A stretch of 64,000 nucleotides of DNA from Gnetum montanum (Eukaryota; Streptophyta; Gnetopsida; Gnetales; Gnetaceae): assembly GCA_015680685.1 (NCBI GenBank), contig MNCI01030955.1, positions 447,923 to 511,922 on the forward strand, written 5' to 3'. The notes under the pieces were generated by a model that was not told the DNA's origin, did not search any database, and saw only the letters and a list, made by a program, of their open reading frames with translations. Position numbers and translations under genes: made by a program. This document shows positions 22,640-33,368 of the stretch, in pieces; the first letter of the stretch is position 1, and every line of letters starts with the position of its first letter.

Positions 22640-23170
22640 CGCCTGAGTGATAGGTTCTGTGCAATCTGTTATTAATGTGGGACAGGTGTCGAATAAGTGC
22701 GATGACACATTTAAGGCTAATGTAGCCAGTGCATCGGCCAGTGTGTTATTGTTTCGGGGCACGTGTTGGGCATCGATGGTTGTGAACCGCTTGAAAAGAT
22801 CTTTAGCCATATTGCAGTAGGGTTGTAAATGTGCAGCCTTGCAGGCGTAGACTCTTGTGATCTGATTTATAACCAGCATCGAATCACCCCTAATTTCCAG
22901 GTGTCAAACATCAAGTTCTCTGGCAGTTAATAATCCCTTAAGGAGTCCCTCGTACTCTGCCACATTATTCGTATAGGGAAAGGTCAAGCAGTAAGCATGA
23001 AGATGCACATCCTCAAGTGATAGCGTAATGACTGTGGCGGCACTGCTGCCTCGAACGGTTGAAGCTCCGTCAAAATATAATGTTGCTTCGGAGCCTATTA
23101 AAATAGGGCTTAAACTATGTACATGTGCATCTGGAAATTCAGGCTCTATGGTTGCCTGACTATCAATAGG
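22640..23170 (-). pseudogene. Additional archaeal-type RNase H (aRNH) of Tat1
   Basis: Sits between the normal RNase H and integrase. Minus-strand reading: LYFDGASTVRGSSAA (about 23085-23040), NNVAEYEGLLKGLL (about 22970-22930), a TGA where an Arg codon is expected, then EIRGDSMLVINQITR and QHVPRNNNTLADALATLA (about 22770-22715). The DGAS, AEYEGL, GDS and N-LADALA blocks match the second RNase H known from the Tat lineage. All four acidic positions look present. This is strong evidence for the lineage call. Confidence 0.87.
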
Positions 23171-23182
23171 CGATGTTATTAA

Positions 23183-23689
23183 TTAGTCAGCTATTGCTTG
23201 GCCTTTCGTAGAAGATTGACCAATGTAATGTAGATCGAATTCTGCCGTGATAGCTTTCCAATGAGCTATTTTACTACTTTCGTATAGATTATGCGTAATG
23301 GCCCTAAGGATGTTATTTTTATAGATGATGTTGACCTGACTACGGAAGAGATAGTGCCTACATTTTTTTAGAGTAAACACTAACGCTAGGAAATTACGCT
23401 CTACTTCGTGGTACCTTGTTTCGTATGCACATAGGGCATGACTCAAGTAGTAGATGGGTACTTCTGACCCATCGCTTCTCTTCTGACAGAGTAATGCAGC
23501 TAAGGCTACGTCCGAGGTCACAAGGTAAATGTAGAACGGCTGATCCCTTTGTGGTGGGAATACCATCGGCAAGCGTTGAAGTTCCTGTTTTAGGCTGTAA
23601 AACGCATGCTGACAATCGTCTGTCCACTCGAAATTAACACCTTTCTTAAGGAGATGTTGTATAGGGTGTCGCTTATATATTAATCTCAA
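23183..23689 (-). CDS. RNase H of Tat1 (intact segment)
   Basis: A 168-codon uninterrupted piece of pol. Motifs: VNFEWTDDCQHAFYSLKQ, YLVTSDVALAALLCQ, YETRYHEVERNFLALVFTLKKCRHYLF, and near the end FDLHYIGQSSTKGQAIAD. The first active-site Asp region (TSDVA) is kept. The TDH motif is replaced by YKNN. The segment ends at TAA where relatives have Gln (CAA to TAA), and it is preceded by another TAA. Confidence 0.85.
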   Translation of the reverse strand: MRLIYKRHPIQHLLKKGVNFEWTDDCQHAFYSLKQELQRLPMVFPPQRDQPFYIYLVTSDVALAALLCQKRSDGSEVPIYYLSHALCAYETRYHEVERNFLALVFTLKKCRHYLFRSQVNIIYKNNILRAITHNLYESSKIAHWKAITAEFDLHYIGQSSTKGQAIAD

Positions 23690-23734
23690 GATGAACCGCC
23701 TGATAAACTGTAATCGTCCTTGTAACCCGCGTAA

Positions 23735-24826
23735 TTACTTGAGATCTGTGGGAGGCGTTAACTCGACAATGGCTTTGACCTTATCAAGGTCTACTCGTAT
23801 GCCGGTTTCTAACACCACAAACCTCAGCATGCGTCCAGTTTTGACTCCAAATACGCACTTCTTTGGGTTGAGCTGGAGGTCATATTTGGAGCATCTTTTA
23901 AGGACTAACTCCAGGTCCTTTGAATGATCATCTGATTTCATAGACTTAACAGTTATATCATCAACATAATCATTCAGTCTTCCTAGGAGGTAATCACTAA
24001 AGATGTATCCCATAGCCCATTGATACGTCGCTCTGCCATTTTTCAAACCAAAAGGCATCATGGTATAGCAAAAGGTCCCCCAGGGCGTCATGAATGTTGT
24101 GGTCAATTGATGTTCTGGGTTGATGCGAATCTGATTATAGCCTGAAAAACCATCCATGAAGGATAGAAGCGCATGCCCAGCTATTGTATCGACTAGCTGG
24201 TCGATACTCGGTAGTGGAAAGTTGTCCTTGATTGTGGCTTTGTTTAAGTCTCAGAAGTCTATACAGATGCGTATACTTCCGGTCTTCTTTGGGACAACTA
24301 CAATGTTAGATACCCAAAACGAGTAATCGACCGTGCGGATGAAACCAGCCTGATACAGTTTGGTGATCTCATCCCGCACTGCTAGCGCGATTTCGGGTTT
24401 GATTTTCCGTGCCTTTTGCCCAATTGCTTTGATATGCGGGTCTAAGATTATGTTATGTTGAATTAACCTTAGATCTAGTCCCGGCATGTCTTCATATGAC
24501 CATGCAAATACCGTGACGTTGTCCTAGAGAACCTGTTTTATAGAGTCATGTGTTTTCTAGTCTAGTAGAGAACTAACCTTAAGAGTTTTCGACTCATCTT
24601 TATGCGTAACAACAGAAACCTCGCTGAGGGGGTCTTCGGTTATGTCTCCAGCCTCCAGGTCTAGCGTGCACGTCGATTGTTTTGGCCATTTTGGAGACAT
24701 TTCCGACGTGGCTATAGTTACGTCATCGAGGAAAGGGTTAGTTTCTACTCTCCTATATGGACCTGTTAAAGTCAGGGGTGCTGAAAAAGTTGCGTCCATT
24801 TGCCAACTGTCCTGCAAAATCGCCAA
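23735..24826 (-). pseudogene. Reverse transcriptase of Tat1
   Basis: On the minus strand, after a linker (24826 to about 24530), the RT begins near DMPGLDLRLIQHNI. Motifs: FWVSNIVVVPKKTGSIRICIDF, then TGA for an Arg codon, then DLNKATIKDNFPLP, FMDGFSGYNQI, TMMPFGLKNGRATYQ and the catalytic DYVDDITVKS (YVDD codons at 23968-23957). PFGLKN has GR for the usual AG. Only C-to-T-type nonsense codons interrupt one phase. The frame is closed upstream by TAA near 24841, so this exon or frame must be reached by splicing or internal initiation. A TTTTGCAG acceptor-like site lies at about 24815. Confidence 0.87.
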
Positions 24827-24841
24827 ATGCGTAAATGATTA

Positions 24842-25225
24842 GGAGAAAGCATGATGCGGTGTTGTCGAGCGTGAAAAGCTAACTGAATTTTGAATATTGT
24901 GAATAGCCTGTAATTAATGCTACCCGATTACGAGGCGATAAGGTGTGGTAGTTTAACATCATTTTGGACAGTGGCGCATGCAATATCTGTCGCATTAATG
25001 CCTTGATTTTCGGGTTCCATCTTATGCTGACTCCAGCATTTAGGAAAGTCCCATTTTAATCGGGCATCAAGTTGGTTAATTTTGCATATAAGTAGGGAGT
25101 TCTTTTTGAAAACAGGCTATTGGCTATCACAAACTTGAATTTTCAACTGTCACAAAGAGAAGAAGAAAGAGCAAAAGATTGCAGTGTGTTATTTGCGAAG
25201 ACGTGAATGTGTGAAGACTGCAACA
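24842..25225 (+). promoter_or_regulatory. Probable promoter and leader of the antisense gene
   Basis: A TATAAGTAG box at 25087-25095 lies 139 bases upstream of the ATG at 25226. An A/C-rich leader follows (TATCACAAACTTGAATTTTC). The start context CAACAATGG is strong for plants. The box is on the plus strand, opposite to the retrotransposon. I infer transcription start near 25115-25130; no transcript data are available. Confidence 0.6.
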
Positions 25226-25640
25226 ATGGTGCCGAAAGTAAGAGGGAAGAACACGAAGTTGGCAAAGATAGATGAGGTGCAAGGGAGCCTGCAACGTGCT
25301 TCACAGGCTTTGGTTAAAGTGAGGGATGTCGCTCCCCTAAATCAGTAGGTCATCCCTGGCTTGTTTGTGTTGCTTTCTGTGATATGCTTCTTCTTTGCGA
25401 TGTTTATTCGTTTTGCGTTATTCTGCTTAAATTAAAGTTCTAGGCTATGGACCTCAAGTTAAAACAAGGGTTTATACAATAGTATTGCGTCTATCGTCGC
25501 TGTCAAGGACAAACCTTGTACTTTTACAAGGGTTTAGGCGATTTCGACTGTATAGCTAGCGCGTAATTTGTAAATTTTCTATTTTAAGCATGGAATCGAA
25601 ATCTAGAGGATAATGTGTTTAAGTTTGTTTATACAGTATT

Positions 25641-26330
25641 ATGTTGAAACCCGTCTTAATCATCCTGGACATAGTCAGGGTTTTATGTTGTATAAACCCG
25701 ATCATGCCCAACGTTCCTCCCCCTCAGACTCGGTTGCAGGGGAGGGCTATATGGTTTCGAAAGGGTGCGCTGGAGCTCCTACAGTTTTTGCTGCGTAACT
25801 ACAATGTTATCGTGTGGTCGCATCTATCAGGGGATGTGGCTGGTGCTATTTTGGAGCACCTGTTAGTGGGTTCCACGCAGGGAATCCTGGCTTTCTTGAC
25901 AGACGGGGCCTTCGATACTGGTCGTCCCCAAGACCGCGAACTTAGTGCCAGAGGGTTGAGGCGCTTAAGTTGGATCTGGGAAATGGCCAGGTTTAGCTAT
26001 TACCATGCGTACAACACTTTGTTCATGGCCCATCATGTCTCGACTTACTTTCAGAGCCCACCAGGAACAGTTTATTACTCAGGCGGGTAAGTGGTTTTAC
26101 TGGCGGTATTGTCAATATGTTTCTAATTCCTGGATTTACGAAGCGTAAGATAATAATGCGTCATATGATACAGGTTTTTTATTAACGACAAAGGATTAGT
26201 GGGCAATGGTGATACATTGACGTGGACCGAAACAGCGATAAAGGAGTTTACCTCCACCAGCAACGTACACACCGGTGTAATGGGGCAGATGTCCTTTGAC
26301 ATCCATGAGTATCCCACCCGTTATGCTGAT
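25641..26330 (+). other. FCP1/NIF-like phosphatase domain with missing catalytic residues
   Basis: Domain within exons 2-3. The family nucleophile motif hhhhDxDxT/V aligns with LIILDIVRVLCC (residues about 47-58): the first Asp is kept, the second is Val. FRKGALELLQFLLRNYNVIVWS (split here as FRKGALELLQF and NYNVIVWS) matches the FCP1 RPG-hDEFL...F-VhhWS block. RGLRRLSWIWE matches the KPLKDLxxLWE block. YNTLFMAHHV matches NTLLhDDSP, with both Asp residues replaced, and SPPGTVYYSG matches the NPPNThIFPE block. The order and spacing fit the family. Activity is unlikely; a binding role is possible (inference). Confidence 0.6.
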
Positions 26331-28399
26331 TTTTTCCAGAATTGTCAGAACCTCGAGTGGTTACATGAAGAATGGACCTTGGACCTGCCCCTTACCGTCG
26401 CAGACGTGCAGAGGAAACTTCCTCCATTTCCTTTGTTGGTTGAGCCTGGTAAGGTTTTGTTGGTACTGTTATCTACAAGATATTATATTATTTTTTGTTT
26501 GGTCTATTTTTTTTAAAAATGTAGCGTCATAGTGTTTTTGCTACTTAGACATGTGTCTTGCGTTGTTCAGTCAGGGAATCCCGGGAGATTACCACTACAA
26601 TTTCCAGTTGCGAGGCGAATATCCTCCTTTTCCGCTATGGCGACATTAAGGAGGCACAACGCTGGCTCGACCACACGGCAGCCCCAGTTGCGTTAGTCAC
26701 CAAGTTGCGGGAAGCGAGGCTAATGCATTTATTTCTGGCCGTGACCCCTGATGTCCTTGCCAACGAAATGTTAACGCTGGTTAACTCCTTCAGCCAGAGG
26801 GCTGAATGTTACGTGCGTGTAAATTTTGATATCGACGCTCAGCTGTTTGCTGACCTCTTTGGCGTCCCCTCTAACGGTCTTCCCATAGAAGAAAGAACGA
26901 GGAGGAGCCTCAAATGTCAAGAAGAGCTGGAGGAGTGGCTGGGGATCAAGAAGGAGGCCAAGGGGATCCCTTGTGAAAAGATCGAGCTAGAAATCGCCAA
27001 GATTGTTTATCCCCTCTTCCGGGCTCGGGCTTTCCCCAAAACACTCTCGTAGGGGAGGTTCTTTACCATAGAACAGGCCCATATCATGTAGCAGGTTATG
27101 GAGGAAGGAACCCAGTTCGTCTGGGCAAACTATTTCATTGAGGGGTTACACACTAAAATGGTCAGGCTCCGCCAGAAGCTTGAGTCTCATTTCAATGTGC
27201 ACTTCACCTTCTTCATAGCTTACCTTCGGCGTTTTGCTAAATTTTTTGTTGTCCAAAGGAATGGGGTCTGGGTGCAGCAAGACTGAGACCAGCTATCCAA
27301 ACTTTGGATTTCCCATATTTTTGGCACTACCCAAGGACAGGATCCTCCAGAGGGAATTGGGGAGTCTCAGTCTATAACGACAAGGGATTTGGCGATGCCT
27401 CGAGTGCGGGGCGCTGACAGTGTAGGTGGGGTGATTCCCACTTACATTGGTGACGCGTCGAAGGGAAAGCGCCTAACGTTAGAAATAGTAGACATTTCGA
27501 TTCAGCGAAAAAGGCCTCACTTAACCGAGGTGCCTGCGGAACCAACGAGTGGCATAGACAGGACCATGCAAGTCAGAGTTCAATGGAGTAAACCTCTGCC
27601 TAGTAAGTGTAACAACATAATGAAATTTATTGCAATTATTGTATGATGCAACTTTACTCAAAGTATTTTGAATCATTTAGATGTGTTATGTGTCATGAAC
27701 AGCGAGACCTATAGAGCGGTTGACCCCTGAAACAGGGGCAGTGGTACTACGGCGTGGAGAAGGGGCCCCAATTTTGGAAGAGGAGGCCCCAGCAGTTAGA
27801 ATAAGTGACGCACAGACCCTTGTGCATGAAGAGAGAGAGGAGGTGGAAAACGTCGATGCACCCCCTACTACATCAGGCAGAGGTCAATGCATTAAGACTT
27901 TTGTAGGAATTCTGTTAATAACTAGAAATTTTAACTTAATTACACCACAGATGAACCAGATGCATCCACATCTGCTATTGTAAGTAGAGCGTGGAGAGAA
28001 TTTCTTGACAAATTTGCCTTCATAGAAGGCGTTGTTAGCAATATGATCGAGCGCCTCAAGCGCGTCGATCTTGGGGCTGGTATGTTACTGCTACTGTACA
28101 CTTATTTTATTATATAGTTGTAATGTTTTATTTACGCTTGACAATGTTTGTATGCTTGACAATGTTTGTTGTCAGGAGCTCGCCTTCGATGGGACCCTAC
28201 GGAGCCCATTGACTTGGACACAGTGGAGCCTTCATCAGACGGGGCGGTCGTGCCATGCAACATTTATGAGGAAATGCGTAAATTTGTGTTACGCTTGACT
28301 CGCTCCTTGTGGGAGAGTCGGAGTGTCAATGAAGACCTCTGGAAGAGACTACAGAGGTTAGAGAAGGAAAGGGTGTCTCTGACCAAAGAGGTCGGAGAC

Positions 28400-28518
28400 N
28401 NNNNNNNNNNNNNNNNNNNNNNNNNNNNNNNNNNNNNNNNNNNNNNNNNNNNNNNNNNNNNNNNNNNNNNNNNNNNNNNNNNNNNNNNNNNNNNNNNNNN
28501 NNNNNNNNNNNNNNNNNN
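28400..28518. other. Assembly gap inside the antisense gene
   Basis: 119 Ns between exon 7 and the next coding stretch. The phases on the two sides do not match if the gap is exactly 119 bases, so either its length is an estimate or an intron lies within it. Confidence 0.95.
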
Positions 28519-29021
28519 GGGGCGAGACTACAGTCCCTACCTTCTTCCCTGAACCGCCCCGATGGACTAGTGTGGAGAAAGGGAAGGTGAAGGCTGGAGC
28601 TGATCTGGGGAATGGTGTATGGTCTGAATTAACTGAAGATGAAATTATGCAGTGCCTATGGGTCGGTTTAGATCAGCTTCCATTTGCTGCAGAAGCAGGA
28701 CCATCGCAAGTAAGTTTGGGTGTTATTGACTTTAAATTTTCTGATTTATCCTATTATGGCTTTTCCTTATGTATTTACTGTATATAGGTACAAGGAGTGG
28801 ATGAAGAAGGCAAACAGGATGGCAAGCAAGTATAGGAAGAAGAGCATAATGACGCAGACCATCATCTTGAGGAGCCAGCGTTGGAGCAAGGACCTCATGA
28901 AGATGATATTCCTGATAAAGGAATACCTTCTAGAAGGGATGGCCCACTTGAGGATGATTTCTTAGCCTTAGAGGCAGACCTAAGGGATACAGGTGACAGT
29001 GGTACCAGGGGGGATGCGTAA

Positions 29022-29213
29022 TTGTTATTTACGCATGATTTTATTTGTGAAATTTAACAATGGCCATATAAATGTTGGTGAGATTAATCATGGGATTCTC
29101 TGTATGCTTTTAAATGTTATTTTATGTCTTTTTTTTCATTTTATATTTTATTTATGCAAAGCGTAAACATATTTGAATAAGTTTCGTTATTATGACTATG
29201 GAATGGGATTGCT
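29022..29213 (+). other. 3' flank of the antisense gene
   Basis: AT-rich sequence after the TAA at 29019, with several T-rich stretches. It is the likely polyadenylation region. No clear AATAAA on the plus strand. Confidence 0.4.
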
Positions 29214-29350
29214 TAGTTTAAGGCCACCGCGGGCCGTCATGTAGCGTTTGCGTAAGATACAAGTGGATTAACTAGTTTTTGGCCGTTGTGGGCCTTTGCT
29301 AGTTTAAGGCCATTGCGGGCCATCACTAGTTTTAGGCCGTTGCAGGCTGT
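29214..29350. repeat. Second short hairpin array (four units)
   Basis: Four copies of AGTTTWAGGCC-N5-GGGCC at about 29215, 29273, 29300 and 29327. In each, GGCC and GGCC (or GGGCC) can pair around a 5-base loop; the fourth reads GGCC...AGGCT. The lead-in CTAGTTTTA echoes the larger array at 20900-21316. It lies between the 3' end of the antisense gene and the protease end. Confidence 0.7.
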
Positions 29351-29640
29351 TTGCGTAAGTCTAAAAGTGTAATTGATAACAATGTAGACATTTGTGTAAC
29401 TGTGCTAATATGACTAATAACAGTCAAGGAGTGTAAATGGCATAAAATGAGGGATGTAAATAGCGTAATGGACAGAAAGCATAAGTATATGTATGTACAT
29501 TAAAGTAAACTATCAATCGAATTTGATAAGTGTACGCGGAAAACTAGTGGAAGTATGATGATGCGCATAAATGCCACTTAGATCAATCGCTAATTCACAA
29601 TTGTTTCTTGATGGCCTTTACGTTCAGTGATGCGTAAGGG
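29351..29640 (-). other. Spacer between protease and the antisense gene
   Basis: AT-rich, with repeated GCGTAA. On the element strand a GTAAAG donor-like site lies at 29621-29616. Together with the acceptor-like site near 24815 it would remove the whole antisense gene, but the simplest join is not in phase, so this exact pair is unproven. Confidence 0.35.
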
Positions 29641-30415
29641 TAGGGAGATTTATGATTGACTCCTCCATACTATCTTCCTGAAATGGTAGGTCGGCCTAGG
29701 CTAGGCTATCATCATTCATTTCGATTTGTTCAGGAGTTCGGACATGAGCTTGGTTCTTGGGCATCTCGATCTCCGAACCCCGTTCCTCCTCTATATTGTT
29801 GACAGTCCTAGGAGTCATTTCATCACCATGTATTACAACTGCTCCCCCTACATAAGGGAGGTGAATCTCTTGATGTATTAGTGATGAAACTGCCCTCAAT
29901 TGGGCTAGCCAGGACCTCCCTAGGATCGGGTTGAAGCTGGGCATCTCCTCGACAACGAGAAATGTGGTGTCTGTTGGGAATTGATCCCCTGCCACGAATT
30001 CGATACGCACCATCCCCTTGACTTGCACCCGTGCCCCGTTGAATGACTTTAGGCACGATGTCATTGTAGGACTGATCTGGTCGATCAGGCCCAACTTATC
30101 CACTATAAGATAAGGGATGACATTCGTAGCCACGCCATCATCAACGTGCACTCTCCGGATCCGATATTGACCAACCTGGATGGTGATAAACATGGGTTCT
30201 GTCATTACTTGACCTTTCTCTAGATCATTTTTGATGGATTTATCATGAAAGGTCAGAGGGGTTGGTTTAGGTTGCTCAGTGGCAGAAGGAAGCATGACAA
30301 CATGTATCTCTTCCTCCTCTGCTGGTAAGCTTTCATCCACCGGTATGGATGTTAGCATATGAACTATAGCCTCATGGTGCTTTTGGGACGTCATAAGTAG
30401 ATCATAAAGGCTCAA
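29641..30415 (-). pseudogene. Aspartic protease region of Tat1
   Basis: A 239-codon open stretch (30415-29696), continuing past a TAG. The flap-side reading is MTEPMFITIQVGQYRIRRV. The catalytic loop VDDGVATNVIP has DDG for the usual D(S/T)G (about 30150-30120). Further on are VVEEMPSFNPILGRSWLAQL, the ILGR motif, and the Tat-type MVRIEFVAG strand. Processing of the polyprotein is the family role. The same phase as the zinc-motif piece at 31276-30863 supports a gag-pro fusion. Confidence 0.8.
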
Positions 30416-30862
30416 CGTTGTGTTCTTCTATTTCAAAGCTTGCTTGACATGCGTAAATGCGTCGAGGAGATCCCACTCTCGGCTGGGTTGTTTATCCCCT
30501 CTGTCTTTTTCCATTCGCCCTAAGAGACGAATCTCCCGAGGCGGAATAGCGTCAATCAGAGAGTTGTGTTTTTTCCTGCCGAGGGGAGGTGACTACGTTT
30601 CTGTACCCTTGTCTTACCTAGAAGGCATAGGCGCAGGGACAGAGGCCAAGGGCCTGGGCTTAGGGAAGCCTAGCGTAACGTGGTTTTTGGCTGCATTAAT
30701 GGACGCATCTCCTTCCTTTTGTTTATTGAGTGGCGATGGATGGTTTTGGTTAGAGATTTGCCCCTGTGTAAAAGGAGCAACCGGTGGTTTTGGTACTTTG
30801 AGGATGAAAGGCGCTTTAGATGTAGGCGCGGACGTGGCCACGGCTTTACTGTTAGTGCGAGG

Positions 30863-31276
30863 CTAAGTTAAATCTGGAGAAGGCGCCTGAATGACAAAGG
30901 GCGACCTTGAGACGCCACTGGCTGTTGGTGAAAAGCCTGTCCCCCGAGGTGAACTAGTAGGCACGCGTAAAACGAAGGGCTGTTTAGGCAGTACCTTCCC
31001 TTCACTGTCCGTACTCACCACGTTGATTGTGTAGGGTGCGTTATTTGCGTTTAACGAATCCTTATACACGTGTAACGCCTGGTTTTCAAGATGCATTGGA
31101 CTACTACCATCTAGTTTCAGAGAACCATCGTCAATCATGTGTTGAATGTCGTCTTTCAACGCCCAGCAGTAATCTGTGTCGTGACCACACAACTGGTGGT
31201 AGTCACAGAAATGGTCCAGCCTGAAGGACCTTGAAACTAGTGGTTCGTCAAGTAGGGCTAAAGAAGGATTCTTCAA
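30863..31276 (-). pseudogene. gag: Gag zinc-motif and linker segment of Tat1
   Basis: Minus-strand reading DHFCDYHQLCGHDTDYCWAL followed by KDDIQHMIDDG: a C-x2-H-type motif with GHDT and C, exactly the block that follows Gag in Tat elements. A serine/proline-rich linker towards protease follows, in the same phase as protease, with stops around 30862-30420. Nucleic-acid binding is the likely role. A frame change separates it from the Gag core. Confidence 0.75.
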
Positions 31277-31377
31277 TAGTTCACAATGACGCCTGTGATG
31301 CTTCAGAGCTTCTTCAGATACCTTCTTAGTTTGAATGTATCCTACCCCTAATAGTTGTTTTAACAGTTCCGAATGTT

Positions 31378-33368
31378 TTACAGGCAGGGCTGTATACTTT
31401 GAGCGATCTTTACGCTCAAAGTTTGGCTTTGGCTAGGGGGCTTTTCAGAGGTAGCTGTGTCTTGGCTGGTGCTGCTCGCACTAGCCGTGGTCTCAGGAGA
31501 CGCCGTGGATGCCTTCTTGTTTTTGTTCTTAGCACTTTTAGCCAGCGCAGCTACCATCGTTGTTGTTGCTTTACCTTTGTCTTTGCCTTTGTTGTTAGCA
31601 TTTTTATATGCGACATACGCCGGGTCTTTGCTGGCCTCTGCAACATCCTGAATGCTCTTAGTTTGGGCAAAGGCTTGATGTAAGGAGCTAGGGGAAAAGT
31701 AATACAACTTAGACTTGATAAATTTGTTAACTTCTCCTTTGAAAATGGTCAGCAAATGGGCCTCCGCGATTGGTTCATGGATTTCTTTCAAAGTAGCACT
31801 CCATCGCTGTATAAACTTTTGGACTGGTTCGAGTGAGTCCTATTTCACTCCCATAAGTTGATCGAATGTGACCTCCGGCTTTAGGTTGTATTTAAAGTGA
31901 GTCACGAATTGTGTCAGAAGCTCTTCCAAGGTTAAGATGGAAGAGCAAGGGAGGGCTCGATACCAATCCAAAGCTTTCCCTGCAAGAGACATTACAAAGA
32001 CACGGATGATTGTATGAGGCCATTTTTGTAGCAACAAGGATTCAGATCTAAAGATAACCAGATGTGCGTTAGGATCTCCCTCCCCATTATATTTAGTGAA
32101 GTGGGGTAAGGAAATCCCTGGGGGCAACGACAGCATCGGAACCGCTGGACTAAAGGGATCATCCTGATAGAAATCCATGATCTGTATAGTGTCCGAGCCA
32201 GCGGCCTTAAGGCGTCTAACCTCCTCGGTGAGGGTTTGAATAAGTAAGAAAGCTTGATCTAAGCCTGTTGATGAAGATGTTTGTGCAGGAGGAGCAGGGG
32301 GTTGACCTGAAAGAGCGGTGCTAGGCAGTGAAAATGGAGGGATGGCTTGCCCGGCAGGCAACGAAGTGGGGATCCCTACAGATGAAGCTGCCTGCGAAGA
32401 CCACCACCCACTGGGTTGAGCAGAGAAATTGGCCACTGCCGACTGCATGGGATAGAGATTATAAGGATATTGTGAGACCATTTGCGGGACCTACGTGGTG
32501 GATGCAACTAAGGGTTGCACACCATATAGCACAGACTGGTAGTATTGTGCCACAGGTGTGATCCACTGACTCGCGGTGGGTTGTTGGACGGATGTCTGTG
32601 GCTGAGCGGTAGCTGTGATCTGTTGCCTTGGAGGGGGCGACAACGATAAGGTCTGGACTAGATTTTGTACCGGGCGAGTTGTAGGCATGGCATGAGGTTG
32701 TACTTGGGGGATGTAATAGGGTGCGGTGGACACAGGCACCACCGATGGAATATTGATTACGTGCGGTGACGAGACTGCCCCCATGTTATTTTGGGATGGT
32801 ATTTGCACCTGCAGGACAGATGATTGTGTAGTGGCCTGCGGGATGACAAGAATGTGAGTTTGAGTGGTCATGGCTGGATTAAGGTGGGCGGCTTCTCCTG
32901 CGAGAGGAAACAGGGGATTTATGTACGTATGGGGACTAAGAGTGTGGTATGAATGTTCAGACTGGGCTGCGAGCTCATTTGTTCTAGCATGGATCGCGTA
33001 GCCTGACTCTTAGCCATGACCAGTTGGGTCAGGATTTCGTGATAATGCTCAGTTAGGGAGATAATGTCGTAAGTGGTGGGGGTAAAATCTTGACCCCCTC
33101 TGTGGACCAGCTCAAAATTTCGTTTCACTTCGATCTCGGCTCGGCTAAGAGCAAGCTTTGTTTGGATCTTGACGTAGATGAAATTATATTCCTCAGAGGT
33201 CACGATAGTGAATACGGGCTCTTTGCCCTACAATCTTAATGAACGATGCGACGGTCCCTGAGGTCTTATAACTACAGAAGCTGGTCCAGTGGCGGCGATG
33301 GGATTCACAGATGTGGCACACGAATCGGTAGTGGTCATGGCAGCTGTGGTTGTGTATGCAGAATCCAT
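31378..33368 (-). pseudogene. gag: gag of Tat1
   Basis: The start is inferred at ATG 33368, about 225 bases after the primer site (MDSAYTTTAAMTT). An N-terminal helical region to 32919 contains one TAG, then a frame change near 32940. A Gln/Pro/Thr-rich region follows (32900-32491), then the Gag core 32481-31840: ISLPHFTKYNGEGDPNAHL, then SLAGKALDWYRALP, then LTQFVTHFKYN. It continues to 31378 with a Lys/Ala/Ser-rich, basic end. TAG codons near 32490 and 31839 each replace an expected Gln (CAG). Confidence 0.82.

Larger units (their letters stand above)
25226..29021 (+). pseudogene. Antisense multi-exon gene within Tat1, N-terminal FCP1/NIF-like domain
   Basis: Exons I infer: 25226-25344, 25637-26086, 26174-26448, 26571-27602, 27703-27882, 27951-28079, 28176 to the gap, gap to 28709, 28788-29021. 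Each intron has GT...AG and joins the reading in frame, except across the gap, where it cannot be tested. The total is about 944 codons plus the gap. Residues about 45-230 resemble an FCP1/NIF phosphatase fold. Exon 4 encodes a 340-residue region I do not recognise (LFADLFGVPSNG, EELEEWLG, YLRRFAKFF). Exon 7 is coiled-coil-like, and the last exon is acidic. Stops: TAG 27050, TAG 27089, TGA 27284, TAG 28833, each one C-to-T from Gln or Arg. It was probably intact at insertion. Other Tat elements are known to carry antisense frames; I do not know one like this. Confidence 0.75.

Noticed and set aside
25613-25798. Alternative plus-strand frame overlapping exon 2
   Set aside because: Shadow of the FCP1-like exon in another phase.
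31399-31683. Hydrophobic plus-strand frames opposite Tat1 gag
   Set aside because: Complement of the Lys/Ala-rich end of Gag; antisense shadow.
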